Source: Kalmusia sp. IMI 367209 (lineage: Eukaryota > Ascomycota > Dothideomycetes > Pleosporales > Didymosphaeriaceae). From it: a stretch of 64,000 nt of DNA. The notes beneath the pieces are model-generated. The model had not been told where the DNA came from. It made no database searches and saw only the letters and a program-made list of their open reading frames with translations. Both the position numbers and the translations under genes were made by a program. The stretch lies in NCBI GenBank assembly GCA_027946365.1, contig JAPEUQ010000003.1, forward strand, positions 1 through 64,000, read 5' to 3'. Shown here piece by piece: positions 1 through 10,445 of this stretch. How positions within the stretch are numbered: the stretch's first letter is position 1; the number at the start of each line of letters is the position of its first letter.

Positions 1-701
1 ATAACTACTCAAATCATTTAAACTCAAACCTATTAAGTAACTTCTAGTTCAAATTTATTATTATAGAAATGTATAAGAATATTAGAAAATCCAAATTACT
101 AGATTTCCATTCATCTAAAGTACCTGAAAATTTACTATTATTATTATTAATTTTATTTTTTAATTTATTAATTTCTATATTATATATATTATTTAATTCT
201 TTTCTAATAGTTTCCCTACTAATAGTATAGAGATCATCTTTAAATATTTTAATAGATTTTTAAAACTATTACTATCTATTAAACTAAAAGGTGTTATTAT
301 TAATAATAAATTTTAAGATTAAATTTTTTATATTCCTCTTTTATTAAAAAATATAAAAATCTATCTATCATATTATACATACTTGGCACCTTATAATATT
401 ATCTTTTATTAAATTTTCTACTCCTTTATTATTATTTTCTTTGTTTACTATCATAAATTATTCTTATGATAGTGATTATTTTTAAATCTATTTAACTTCT
501 AGTATTAAAAGGCACAATTACTTTATTATATTCACACCAAATTCAGCTAGCTTCTATAAAAGTTCTAGTTTCATTTTCTTTAAAGGTAAAACCTCTAATT
601 TAAATTTTCTAGAACTAAAAATATTAGCTAATTTAGAAATATAGGTAATTCTAAATTAGGATCTAGTAGATCCTCTTTCGTAAATAAAATTTAGAAGCCA
701 T
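1..701 (-). pseudogene. hAT transposase remnant (rearranged), copy 1
   Basis: Read on the minus strand from an ATG at 701, this matches the transposase of copy 2 (18,667 onward). The N-terminal BED-finger part is followed by a piece matching the middle of the protein (around the NNHY and YNMI..FLYF segments). It then jumps back to an earlier segment with SLIDS.SFKNLLKY and TLDEWKSS, a hAT hallmark with the Asp and Trp, and runs off the window start. The order is therefore shuffled relative to copy 2, and stops and frameshifts are present. It cannot encode an active enzyme as it stands. The family role would be cut-and-paste transposition with an RNase-H-fold catalytic core. Confidence 0.75.
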
Positions 702-829
702 AATAAATAAAAGATAAATAAAGATAATAAGATAGTTAGTTATAGTTATAGTTAATAGTTTAAAAACTATCAACTTAAAATTAAAGAACTTAAAGAAGTA
801 TATATATATATCTCTCTAGGTTAAGAGCT

Positions 830-1230
830 TAATAATCCATATTATAAATCAAAATTATAGAATTTACTAAATAATAGCCTAACTCCATGATTTATTACTA
901 AATCCTTATTAAATAATAACCCTAAAGTCAAGTTTATCCATAATCCTTATTAAATAATAGCCTAAGTTGATTTATCATAAATCCTTATTAAATAATAGCC
1001 TAAGTCCGTGATTTATTATAATCCTTAGAATAATCTAAATTGATTTACTATAAATCCTTCATTAAATAATAGCCTAAAATTTTATTATAAATATTATTAA
1101 ATAATAGCCTAAGTCAGCATTTATTTTAAACCCTTATTAAATTATATTTAAGTCCGTTTTTATTATAAATTCCCTATGATATAATAGCCTAAGTCCGTGA
1201 TTTATTATAAATCCTTTTAAATAATAGCCG
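830..1230. repeat. 41-bp tandem repeat array, hAT copy 1
   Basis: About nine degenerate units of 41 bp, each carrying AATAATAGCCTAAGTCCGTG followed by TTTATTATAAATCC. The array lies between the divergent transposase (ATG at 701, minus) and the second gene (ATG at 1404, plus), so it is the shared upstream region of both. A 41-bp array containing the same AAGTCCGT core sits in the equivalent place in copy 2. Short subterminal or internal repeats are known transposase-binding sites in hAT elements. That role here is inference. Confidence 0.8.
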
Positions 1231-1403
1231 AAGTCTATAATAAAAATTAATTAATTAATTACTAGGTTTAATACTTTATAGAAAAATAATATATAAGTCT
1301 ATAGGTTTCTTTATTCTATTCTAATTAAGTTAACTTTTTTCTTATTACGTTATTACTACGTTATCTACTACGTTATCTACTACGTTATCTACTATTTATT
1401 ACT

Positions 1404-3393
1404 ATGTCTAGCCTTACTACAAGAATATTATTCGAACTTCTATTAATAGAAGTATGGTAGTTAAATCTACTAAAATAGATTCTACTATAAAAGCTCTAAT
1501 TAATAAATTTAAAAAGGATAGCTCTAATAGTACTATTATAGAATATTTAAATATTTTAAGAATAGTTTACTATTTAAAACAACTTAAGTATTATAATATT
1601 AATAAATTTAAGATTACTTTAAGTAAGTTTTTATTTATTTTATAAATAAATTACTAACTATATTACTAGATCTTATTAAGGAGAATAAAATAGATCTAGA
1701 CTATAAAGATCTATTATATACTCCTAATACTAAAGAACGAGCTATTCTTAAAAGAATAAATACTTATTTACTCTATCTAAGTATTTTATTTAAAGACTAT
1801 AGTAAGTATTACTTTATTATATTTTATATATACTAATGTCCTCTAGATTTAATTAATAGCTTTAAGGCTAAGAATATAATTAATAATAAAGAGGTCGTCT
1901 TTATTAAAGATAAAGTCTTGACCGCACTAGTTCCCCTTGGAACAGTGTTGGTCACCTTTTTTAAAATCTTCTAAATCCTTTTACATTTAATGTTGGCGTA
2001 GACTTTATTAATAGTCACTCTAACCTAGCGACTGAATCTAGTCTATATAGCTATCTAACCTTATAATAGTTTAAGCTTCGCTTGCTTAAGCGCCTTCGCA
2101 ACCCGAAAATATACAAAACTACTATAAGCTCCACGCCTAAAAAAAAGTTTACTTATTTTATATATAGTAACCTAGATGTCTACCGCCTTATCGCCGTCGC
2201 TATTTGAGCAGCGCGCCTAGTCTAACCTCACTACGCTAAGGAGGATCTTGTGTATCTAGGCGACGCTCTCATCACCCAATAACTTATAGATGAACTTCTG
2301 ATTATCGCTTCTTATTACCAGAACGGCACCTTCAGCACTCACCCAGCGTATAATACCCTAAAGCTCCTGTCCCTATAGCGGCGCTATATATCTATTAGGG
2401 GTAACTACGTCTGCGTTCTTCAGGTTTGCTATTACTATCTACCCTAGCTTATACACCTCGAGCGCCTACTCTATGTTTAAGCATAGGGTCTCTTACTACC
2501 CTCCCTTATGCTGCCTTTTAATTATTTCACGGACTAGGCGGATAATTCTATAGTCTTTATATAACGTGGCTATCTCTAACCGGACTCTATATACATATTA
2601 TATAGAATCTATAAGGGCTCTGACGTACACGTCATCATCTGTGGGAAAGATAGTAGGACTGGTAGTAGTAGATAGTTGGGCGGTAAGGTTAATTTTGACG
2701 CGTATATTTTTTATAGGTAAAGTAGAAGCTAGACAATGTATAAGTGGTAGTCGTTAATATAAGATTATATAGCTCACGCGGCGTACCTAGCCTAGTGGAG
2801 AAGAAGGAGAATATTTCGGTGAGGTGGAGAGATTACTATTTATAATAATTTATTAATGAAGGGGAGGACTGCAACTTAATATAGCTGCCACTATAATAGG
2901 CCTATCTTTAACGGACGGTACGCGTACCGTGTCCTTTCTCTTTATTTAAGTTGAATAACTTTTAATTGGAGCGTGCGCCAAGCCTTGCTCAATAATCTAA
3001 TCAGCTTGGCGGGAGCGTAATATCTTTATTATCACCACCTTTAATACGCCTTTCATGTTAATAAGTAGGAGGAACCGCTGCTATCTTTTTAGTTTACTAT
3101 CTTTCAAAACTACGTACAATCTTTCGATGCTCAGTAATATATATATAAAGTCTTTAATAAAGAGGACTATAAAAATAATAAAGATTTCTTCTTAAAAGAG
3201 GATCTTTATTTTCTTAATACTATTAATTTTCTAAATAAAGACTATTACTCACTAGAAGAGGTTAGACTTTATAAGGATAAAAAGATAGAGATTCTATTAA
3301 TATAAAAGAAAATACTAAGGAGGATTTTAGTAAAAATATAAAAGAAAAGAGGAAGAAGTTAAAATGGACTTAGATGAGGATACTATATTTTAA
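1404..3393 (+). pseudogene. Second gene of the hAT element, copy 1 (unknown function, interrupted)
   Basis: The ATG at 1404 begins MSSLTTR. The frame shifts within about 15 codons, and the following 63 codons are open (1454-1645). After another shift the frame reads about 90 codons with TPNTKERAILKRINTYLLYL. The 1.23-kb element splits it at 1919/3147. Downstream it continues with FLKEDLYFLNTINFLNKDYY and ends near 3393. The same protein is encoded at 16,064-16,819 (minus) in copy 2, and the two agree residue for residue over long stretches. Joined, it would be roughly 250-290 residues, rich in Lys, Asn, Ile and Leu, with an acidic-lysine tail and no membrane segment. I do not recognise a domain. 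It is transcribed away from the transposase. Confidence 0.6.
1920..3146. mobile_element. Unclassified 1.23-kb element, copy A
   Basis: The insertion is delimited by comparison with the uninterrupted gene in copy 2. It is flanked by AAAGTCTT on both sides (1912-1919 and 3147-3154), an 8-bp target duplication that could be read as 10 bp. A second copy lies at 16,859-18,080. The left end, GACCGCACTAGTTCC CCTT GGAACAGTGTTGGTC (1920-1953), folds on itself as an imperfect hairpin. The right end is GCTCAGTAATATATATAT. It is clearly richer in GC and CpG than its surroundings. One plus-strand frame (about 2235-2790) is interrupted almost only by TAA and TAG, as a RIP-mutated coding region would be, but I recognise no family. 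A small non-autonomous DNA transposon is most likely. Confidence 0.7.
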
Positions 3394-3584
3394 TTTTTTC
3401 TTATTTTTCATCTAATCTTATATGGGCTTCTTAGTATATAAAAATCTATTTTCTATTTTTATTATATATAAATATAAAGTATTTTGGTTCTATAATCTTT
3501 TATAACTTAAATAAGTCTAGTAATTCTTTTTAAAAAGTCAACTACAAGCTACTTATAGACGTAGTTAAAAATTTTAGTTTTTAA

Positions 3585-4130
3585 AAAAATTTCTAGTCAC
3601 TAGATTATATAATCTAAATAATTTGAACTATATTAAGATTACGTTAGATACTACGTTAGTAATATAATATAGCTTAGCTATACTATTTATATTAGATTTT
3701 ATAGCTAGTATCTTTCGTTTTTATAGTTATTAACTACGCTTATAACTAGTTATCAAAATTGGGTTTTTTTTAAAAATTAATTTCTTATTCCTGAATTAAG
3801 TATTTTGAGTAATTCTAATTAAATTATTATATTTATATAGAATTCTACTACTTTTATTAATTACTATAATTATAATATTTTAAATTAATACTATAATTAG
3901 TATTTTCTATTAGAATTACTAACTATACTTCTTATACATTTATACTTAGTTATAGAAAGTAGCGTTTTAATTAATTATTTTCTAGGTATTAAATTATATA
4001 ATTTAAATAATCTTAATTATATTAAGATTAATCTAGACTATACTTTTAATTATAGTAGTTAATCTTATTATACTATCTATATTAGAATTTATAACTAGTA
4101 CTTCTCGTTTTTAGTATTAGTATATAGTAA
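3585..4130. repeat. Direct duplication inside the hAT copy 1 end region
   Basis: A segment of about 145 bp starting near 3585 (AGATTATATAATCTAAATAA, then ATTAAGATTA, and ending in a CTCGTTTTTA-like run) recurs starting near 3976 in the same orientation, with transition-type differences. The spacing is about 390 bp. This region replaces the sequence found in the long terminal repeats of copy 2, so the two hAT copies differ here. Confidence 0.55.
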
Positions 4131-4427
4131 TAAATAGTTAATAAACTTATCTTATATAGTAAAATATTAATATATTACTTTATTATTTATATTGTTTCTA
4201 TCTATTAGTAGAATTTATTAATAATATTTAGTAAACTATAGTTTTACTATAAATTATTATAGTTTTATATAAGTTACTATTGATTTTATATTCTTAAAAA
4301 CAAAATATAACTTAAATAACTTAAATAGTCTAAATATCTATATATCTTAAAACTATAGTATAATATAATATATTATAAACGCTATATTTATATTTTTCTT
4401 ATATATTTCTACTATTTTTAATCTCAG

Positions 4428-4609
4428 TTACTAATTAGTAACTGAGTAATTACTTAGTATTACTAAGTCAGTTACTAATTACTAATTACTAATTATATTT
4501 ACTAAAAATCTCAGTTACTAATTACTAACTCAGTTACTATAAGATAAATTAGTAACTGAGTAATTAGTTACTAATATTATATAGTAATTACTAAAAATTT
4601 GCAACACTG
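4428..4609. repeat. hAT terminal region with TTAGTAATTAC subrepeats, copy 1
   Basis: Multiple short direct and inverted copies of TTAGTAACTGAGTAATTAC and TAATTACTAATTACTA end in TTTGCAACACTG. The same kind of subterminal repeats flank both tips of copy 2 (14,917-15,120 and 21,850-22,036). They are candidate transposase-binding sites. Confidence 0.65.
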
Positions 4610-4896
4610 TTATATACTAATATAAAGAAGTAATAAATATTATAAAAAATAAATATTAAAGAAAAAGAAGAGATAATAGTAAGTAATTTAAGAATAATAT
4701 TATATAATTTAAGAGAAGATAAGAAGGATATATAATAGGCTTAAACTATACCCTAGCCTTAGTAAGGGATTGGTAAGGAGAGAATATCTACTTAAGTAGA
4801 GAATCTTTCCTTTTTCTCCTTTTTTCTGTCTCAGCTAGAATTTATACCTTTTAATTAGTATCTACGATATAATACTTCTAGGGCTAGCCTATAATA
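4610..4896 (+). mobile_element. 3' end and LTR of a chromovirus, truncated by hAT copy 1
   Basis: Positions 4610-4730 match the reverse complement of about 27,951-28,080, the last internal bases of the complete chromovirus including its polypurine tract AAGAGAAGATAAGAAGGA. Positions 4731-4896 match its 160-bp LTR. This is therefore the 3' end of a plus-strand copy. Its remainder must lie to the left of hAT copy 1, beyond the window. Confidence 0.8.
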
Positions 4897-7800
4897 GATA
4901 GTCTTATAATCGTCCTATTATACTAAACATTATTTTTAAATTATAAAACTTATAACTCTAGACTTTATAAGCTTTAAAGTATTATATAGAGCTTAAAATA
5001 AAGTATTCTAAGCTCTTATATATATACTAGTTAAGTAGGTAACTTTTTCTTATATAGTAATCTAATTAATTTACTCACTAAATTATAGTAATTTCTAGCT
5101 CATTTATTTCTCTATAATAATCAATTTACGTATTAGTTAATAGTATTAATATCTAACAACTAGCTACTCTAGTAGGACTTAATATAGCTGCCTTTGATAG
5201 GTGTTTATACCAGCGTACTTATACTATAGTAGACAGCACCGAAAGAGGCATAAGGCGTTATTAAAAAGGTATAATTATCATATATTAAGGTTTATAGTAC
5301 TTAGAGAACGCTATCTAACGCTATTAGACGCTAATAGGGCCTATTATATAATGGGGGTTATATTATAGAGAAGTAGGCTAGCCTTATCTAGTAGCGATTC
5401 GTCTATCCTATAATCTACTATTAATTCCCTAAAGTTAAGGCTATACTACTATATTTAATAATATAATATTCGAATTACTTAGAAATTCTAATAAATAATC
5501 TAGATTAACTTACCTCTATAAGCTCTAGATAACCTAAGTTTAAGAGCGCTTTACTACGCAGGATACATATACTATAATAGCAAAGAAAGTCCTAATTTAG
5601 TAGATAAGGATTATAACTAATCTTATTTCTATTTACTCTACTAATTATCTATCTTTAGGCAACGCCTTCTACTAGTTAATATCTATTAGGCCTACTAATA
5701 ATAAAGTGGATCCCTAAATAATTACTATTATTAGTTAGAATATACTAATTAATAGCATGTTTAAAAACTTAAATATAGCCTAAAAATAACTAAATAATTA
5801 GAGGAACACTGTTAAACTTTAGCGTATTAATAAGATTTAACGCTAATATAATGTAGATGATACTAAAGTACTTTTTAAACTAATAAGGACCTTAAAAAGT
5901 ATCTACTATAACTTAAAAGCCCCATTCTTATATCTACTAACGTAGAAGCAACTGTATAAACATATCTAAAAAGATTAATATAATTTTAATTATTAAAAGA
6001 ATAACTATAAACTCTATTTTTAAGCCTTAGAGGTCTACTTTATATATAAGTAATTAAAGGTTAACTATACTTTTATAGTTTATAACTAATGTTCTCCGTA
6101 TAACGTAAAAGACTAAAGTCTAGTTCTAATAATCTTAGAATCTATACTAGTAGAAGATATAGGAGGTATTAAAGGGAAAGATATTATAAGCTCTAGGATC
6201 TCCTAATAAGTAGTGCTAGTTAGCGTATAATTAGCTTAAATAGTACTAGTAAAAGCTAGATTAAGTCTCTTTAAATCTACTAGATTATCTTTAAGATTAT
6301 TAGGAGGAACTAGAAGTTACTAACGTTAAATAATAAAGTTAGAATTTATAGGTATCTAACTCCCTATATCCGCCAGTGACTACAGTTGGTTCCTACTAAG
6401 CTTAAAAAGATAATCTCTAATATAGAACTTTAAGCATTAATTATCTTTTAAATAGAGAGATCTATTTAAGTTTAAAGGGCCTTCCTAGAAAGGAATAGTC
6501 GCCTAAAGACTATTAGTAGAGGCTAGATTCTAAGGAAAATAAGAAGACCAAAAAAAAAGCTAAGATAACTAATATATAGGTAATAATCTAAAAGGGTCCA
6601 ATTAGGCACTATTAGGCGCTACTAAGAACCCTAATATACTAACCTACTAATATTATAATAAATTAGGTATATATATCTAAATTACCCTACTCTAAATAAA
6701 CTAATAGCGCCTAGGTTAAGAGACGCTTAATCTAATAAGGACAAAATATATCTATTAAAAAAGATAAGGGGTGAAAGAACTAGTATTAGTCTTATCCATC
6801 TATATTAAATTAGTTATTAATTATATTAATTAAATTCTAGAGGTCTATAATATAGACTATCTATTTAACTAGCTTTATAAGCAGCTAAAAGGGATACTCT
6901 TACCCTTAAAACTAGAGTTAAATAAGAGTTTAATAAATATAGATACTCTTATAAATTTAACATCTACGCTAAACCTATTATCCTTAGAAAACTAAATGGG
7001 CTAAGATAGATGTAACACCCTTAGATAATTTACTAGTAAAAGCGGTAAATAGGTTTAAAATAGTAGTATATAGTACTATAGTACTTAATATAGAGTTTAT
7101 AGACTTAAGGGGACGTAAGTAGCTCTAAAGTGTACCTTTTATAGTAGTAGATCTCTTGGGTATAATATATTTTTAGGCTTACTATAGTTTAACTAGAGTA
7201 AACCTAAAGGTTAATATTATAAATTAATATATTCTTTTCTAAGGAGAGACTATAAAATTATAATATCCCTTTAAAAAGATTACTATAAAAGATATAAAAG
7301 AGTTTAATTATATATTTTAAAATATAAATACGACTATTTATATCTATATTATATCTAGAGTGGGTAACCTAGCGCTAAATAGACCTACTAAGGGTAGAGA
7401 GGGCTTAATACTAGATACTTACTCTAACTTTAATAACCTAGGCTCTAGTAAGGACTTTAAGGCTATACTAAATTATAGTAAATATAACTTATATATAGAG
7501 CTTAAATTAGACTAGTAACTACTATACTTTCCTATATATAATTTATTAATTTTAGAATTAGAGACTCTTAGAAGTATATTAAGAAATATCTTATAAGAGG
7601 GTGGATTCATTACTTAAAGTTACTAGTAGGGCGCTAATACTCTTTATAAAAAAGAAAGATAATAGTCTTAAATTATATATAGACTATAGAGAACTAAATA
7701 AAATTACGATTAAAAATTATAGGTTATTTCTATTAATTACTAAGTTACTAAATTAGCTCTAATAGGTAAAAATTTTTATAAAAATTAACTTAAAGGAGAT

Positions 7801-8477
7801 ATATTACCGCGTATATATTATAAAGGGGGATAAGTAGAAGACTATATTCTAGACTTACTATGGCTACTTTAAATATTTAGTAATACCTTTAGATTTACTA
7901 ATATCCTAGTATAGTTCTAGAGACTTATTACTTAAATACTAGCTAGATTAGTAGATATAAGTTATATTATATACCTTAATGACATCTTAGTCTTCTTTAA
8001 TAATAAGGAGGACTATATATATTATATTTAGAGGTACTTAACGTTTACGTAATATAAAGTTATTTATTAACCTAAAGAAATATAAATAATATATTAATAT
8101 AACTAAGTACCTAGGCTTTATTATTACTACTAAAGGCCTTATAATTAACCTAGATTATATAGAGGTAATCCAGTTATAGTTAATACTAACTTATATATAT
8201 AATATAAGGGTATTTATTAGCTTTATAAACTATTATTATAAATTTATAGTTAATTTCTCCTAGATTATCCTCCCTTTAACTAGTCTAATAAAGAAAGGTC
8301 TAGATAGTATCTATTAGGGGCCAGCTATAAGAAGAGGAGAGCTTTTAGCTAGACTTAGAATCTAAGGGCCGCTAAGCTTTTTAGGACCTTAAAAATATAT
8401 TTCTTAAGGTACTAATACTTACTTATTATAAGAATAATAGATGAATACGCTTAGAGATAAATATATCTAGAGGGGTA

Positions 8478-10317
8478 ACGTGGTTCACAAGTGAGTTAGT
8501 AGCCTAAGCGAGTTAGTAGCTTTTTATTAGTGTCCTATCATCGCGACAACTTCAAGTTGTAATGTCTCAATAATATAATACACAAAAGACTATATAAAGG
8601 GGATATATAGCTAGCTATCTTTAATATTAAAAGAAAATAAATATGAAGCGAAAATGCGCTTATAGCCACCTATAATATACTATAAATAACGTATAAGAGA
8701 GACGTGCTAGAGACGCCCTTACGCGACTGCGAAGTAAACTTAAAGTATATAAATATATTAGAAAAGAAGGTAATTATTTAAGAGATACTTAAGTAGAGTA
8801 CGCGTAGTATAACATCTATAAAGGATAGGATACGTAGTATAGTAAATAGATTACTATAAGTATAGAATAGTAAGCCTATTAGTAAGAACTAGGTTAATAA
8901 CTTTATTAAATAAACTCTAGAGCTGAAAACCCGTTAGACCTCATTTTATATAATAACTAGCATGCCGTCTATAAAGACTTAGTTTATACGATACTAGTTA
9001 GCGCTAGTTTAGTTAATAAAGTAGAAGTATAGTATTTTAGATAAGAATATCTAGAATTTTAATAAGACTAGCTTTATAATAGATAAGATATCGTTCTAGC
9101 TAGTTATTATAAGTTTAGAAGGATCTAGTAAGAAGAAATAAATATAGCCTAGTAACTATAAATAGGTTACCCTAGTATAAGGTGTCGCTATAATAAGGGT
9201 TATAATTCTACCTTTTATTATCTTTATAGATAAGGTGTTAATTACCACCTAGTTTAAAAACCTCACCCCTAGAATAGATTATTACTATTAGCCCTAACGG
9301 CTAGATTAATAATAACCTTATACTTACCTAGCTAGACTACTTTAAAAAAGTATTTATAATACTAGCGTAGGAGGATACCGCTTACTTATTATTAATAATT
9401 ATAAGAGCTACTACTCTACCAATTTCTAGGATTACTATAAGGAGAAGAATATTATTACTCTCTATATATCTTCTTATTTATTATATCTATTATAGTCCTT
9501 AGATGTCGCCTACTTTACGCCGTTGAAGCGCGCGTATAGTGATAAGATCTCAGCCTTAGTATATAACTATATCTACTATATTAGTAAAGATATCTTTCTT
9601 CTAGTCTTTAAAAGTACTTTTAATAAGGCATTTATTAAGGATAATATTTATATAGGCTTTTAAGGCGCTAGGCTAGTCTTAATTAACCTAAAAGCTATAT
9701 TATTAAGCTTAATATAAGGCTATATACGTCTACTCTACCCTAGCGCAATGATATTATAGGAGAGGCGAAGACCCTACATAATATTAAAAATTAAAAGTAT
9801 AGAGTATATTTATTTAAATAAGAGTAAGAAATTGCCTAGAGTCCTTAGTAAGCTCTCTAGACGAATTAATTAGATAGTTAAATAAAGATACTTAGTAAAT
9901 AGTATATAATATAGAGTTAATAAAGAAGAAAATAAATAGCCTTAAAAGCGCTATTAATATAATGACGAAGTATAAGAGCCGTAAATAATAATATATATAA
10001 ATAGGAGATGTTTATAATTAGAGAGGTAGGCGAATTAATTACTATAAAAGAGGGTAGTAGTTATAGTAGTAATAAGAAGCTAGTAAAGAGGGTTTATACT
10101 AAGAGGTACTATAGTTATTATCATGAGAAAGGATATAATTCCTATATCTATATAGTAGAGATAGAGGACTTAGATAATAGTAACGACTCTAAGAAATAGA
10201 ATAGTATATAGTAAACTACTATTAGTTTTAGTAGTATTAAGATACTACGCTGTAATAGTAGGGCCTAGTAAAAAGCTATTAACTCACTTAGGCTATTAAC
10301 TTACTTATAAACCACGT
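8478..10317 (+). mobile_element. Fot1/pogo (Tc1/mariner) element, copy 1
   Basis: A 1,840-bp element flanked by TA (8476-8477 and 10,318-10,319). It has terminal inverted repeats of about 70 bp that begin ACGTGGTT and include the TAGTAGCTTTTTATTAG-like inner part. It interrupts the RNase H frame of gypsy copy A, which resumes at 10,320. It is the near mirror image of copy 2. Confidence 0.88.
8640..10199 (+). pseudogene. pogo-type transposase, copy 1 (RIP-degraded)
   Basis: The DDE region is recognisable: NFNKTSFIID (originally NFDETGF type), a second catalytic-Asp region RLLIINNYKSYYS (originally DGHxSH), and LLQSLDVAYFTPLKRAY near 9480-9545, which is classic for Fot1/pogo transposases. The last 63 codons (10,008-10,199) are open and end in a zinc-knuckle-like pattern whose Cys are now Tyr (YYSYYHEKGYNS), a C-terminal feature of fungal pogo transposases. 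Internal stops are TAA or TAG. The start near 8640 is approximate. Confidence 0.82.
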
Positions 10318-10445
10318 TAATTAGTACTATTTATAGCTAATTAATCTCTAATAGGGATAACTAGGCTATATAGTAGCCTATTAACTTCTTTTTAAGAAAG
10401 CTTAATAATACCTAGTATTATTATAATATATATAATAAAGAACTA

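Larger units (their letters stand above)
1..4609. mobile_element. hAT-type transposon, copy 1 (cut by window start)
   Basis: This is the right-hand part of a two-gene hAT-like element. From left to right it holds a minus-strand transposase remnant (to 701), a 41-bp repeat array, a plus-strand gene of unknown function starting at 1404, and a long AT-rich terminal region that ends in TTTGCAACACTG at 4609. That tip is the reverse complement of the CAGTGTTGCAAA tip of copy 2 at 14917, a typical hAT-like terminus. The 8 bases after the tip (TTATATAC, 4610-4617) interrupt a chromovirus sequence that is continuous at about 28,070-28,080 on the other strand, so the right junction is well placed. The matching left target duplication lies outside the window. 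A 1.23-kb foreign element sits at 1920-3146. Confidence 0.8.

Noticed and set aside
830..1230. CRISPR-like array (regularly spaced repeats)
   Set aside because: The 41-bp units are contiguous without unique spacers, in a eukaryotic transposon. The same applies to 18,206-18,530.
1920..3146. Solo LTR or Helitron
   Set aside because: No clear TG..CA ends with a 5-bp duplication, and no terminal CTRR next to a 3' hairpin. An 8-bp duplication fits a DNA transposon better, so it is left unclassified.
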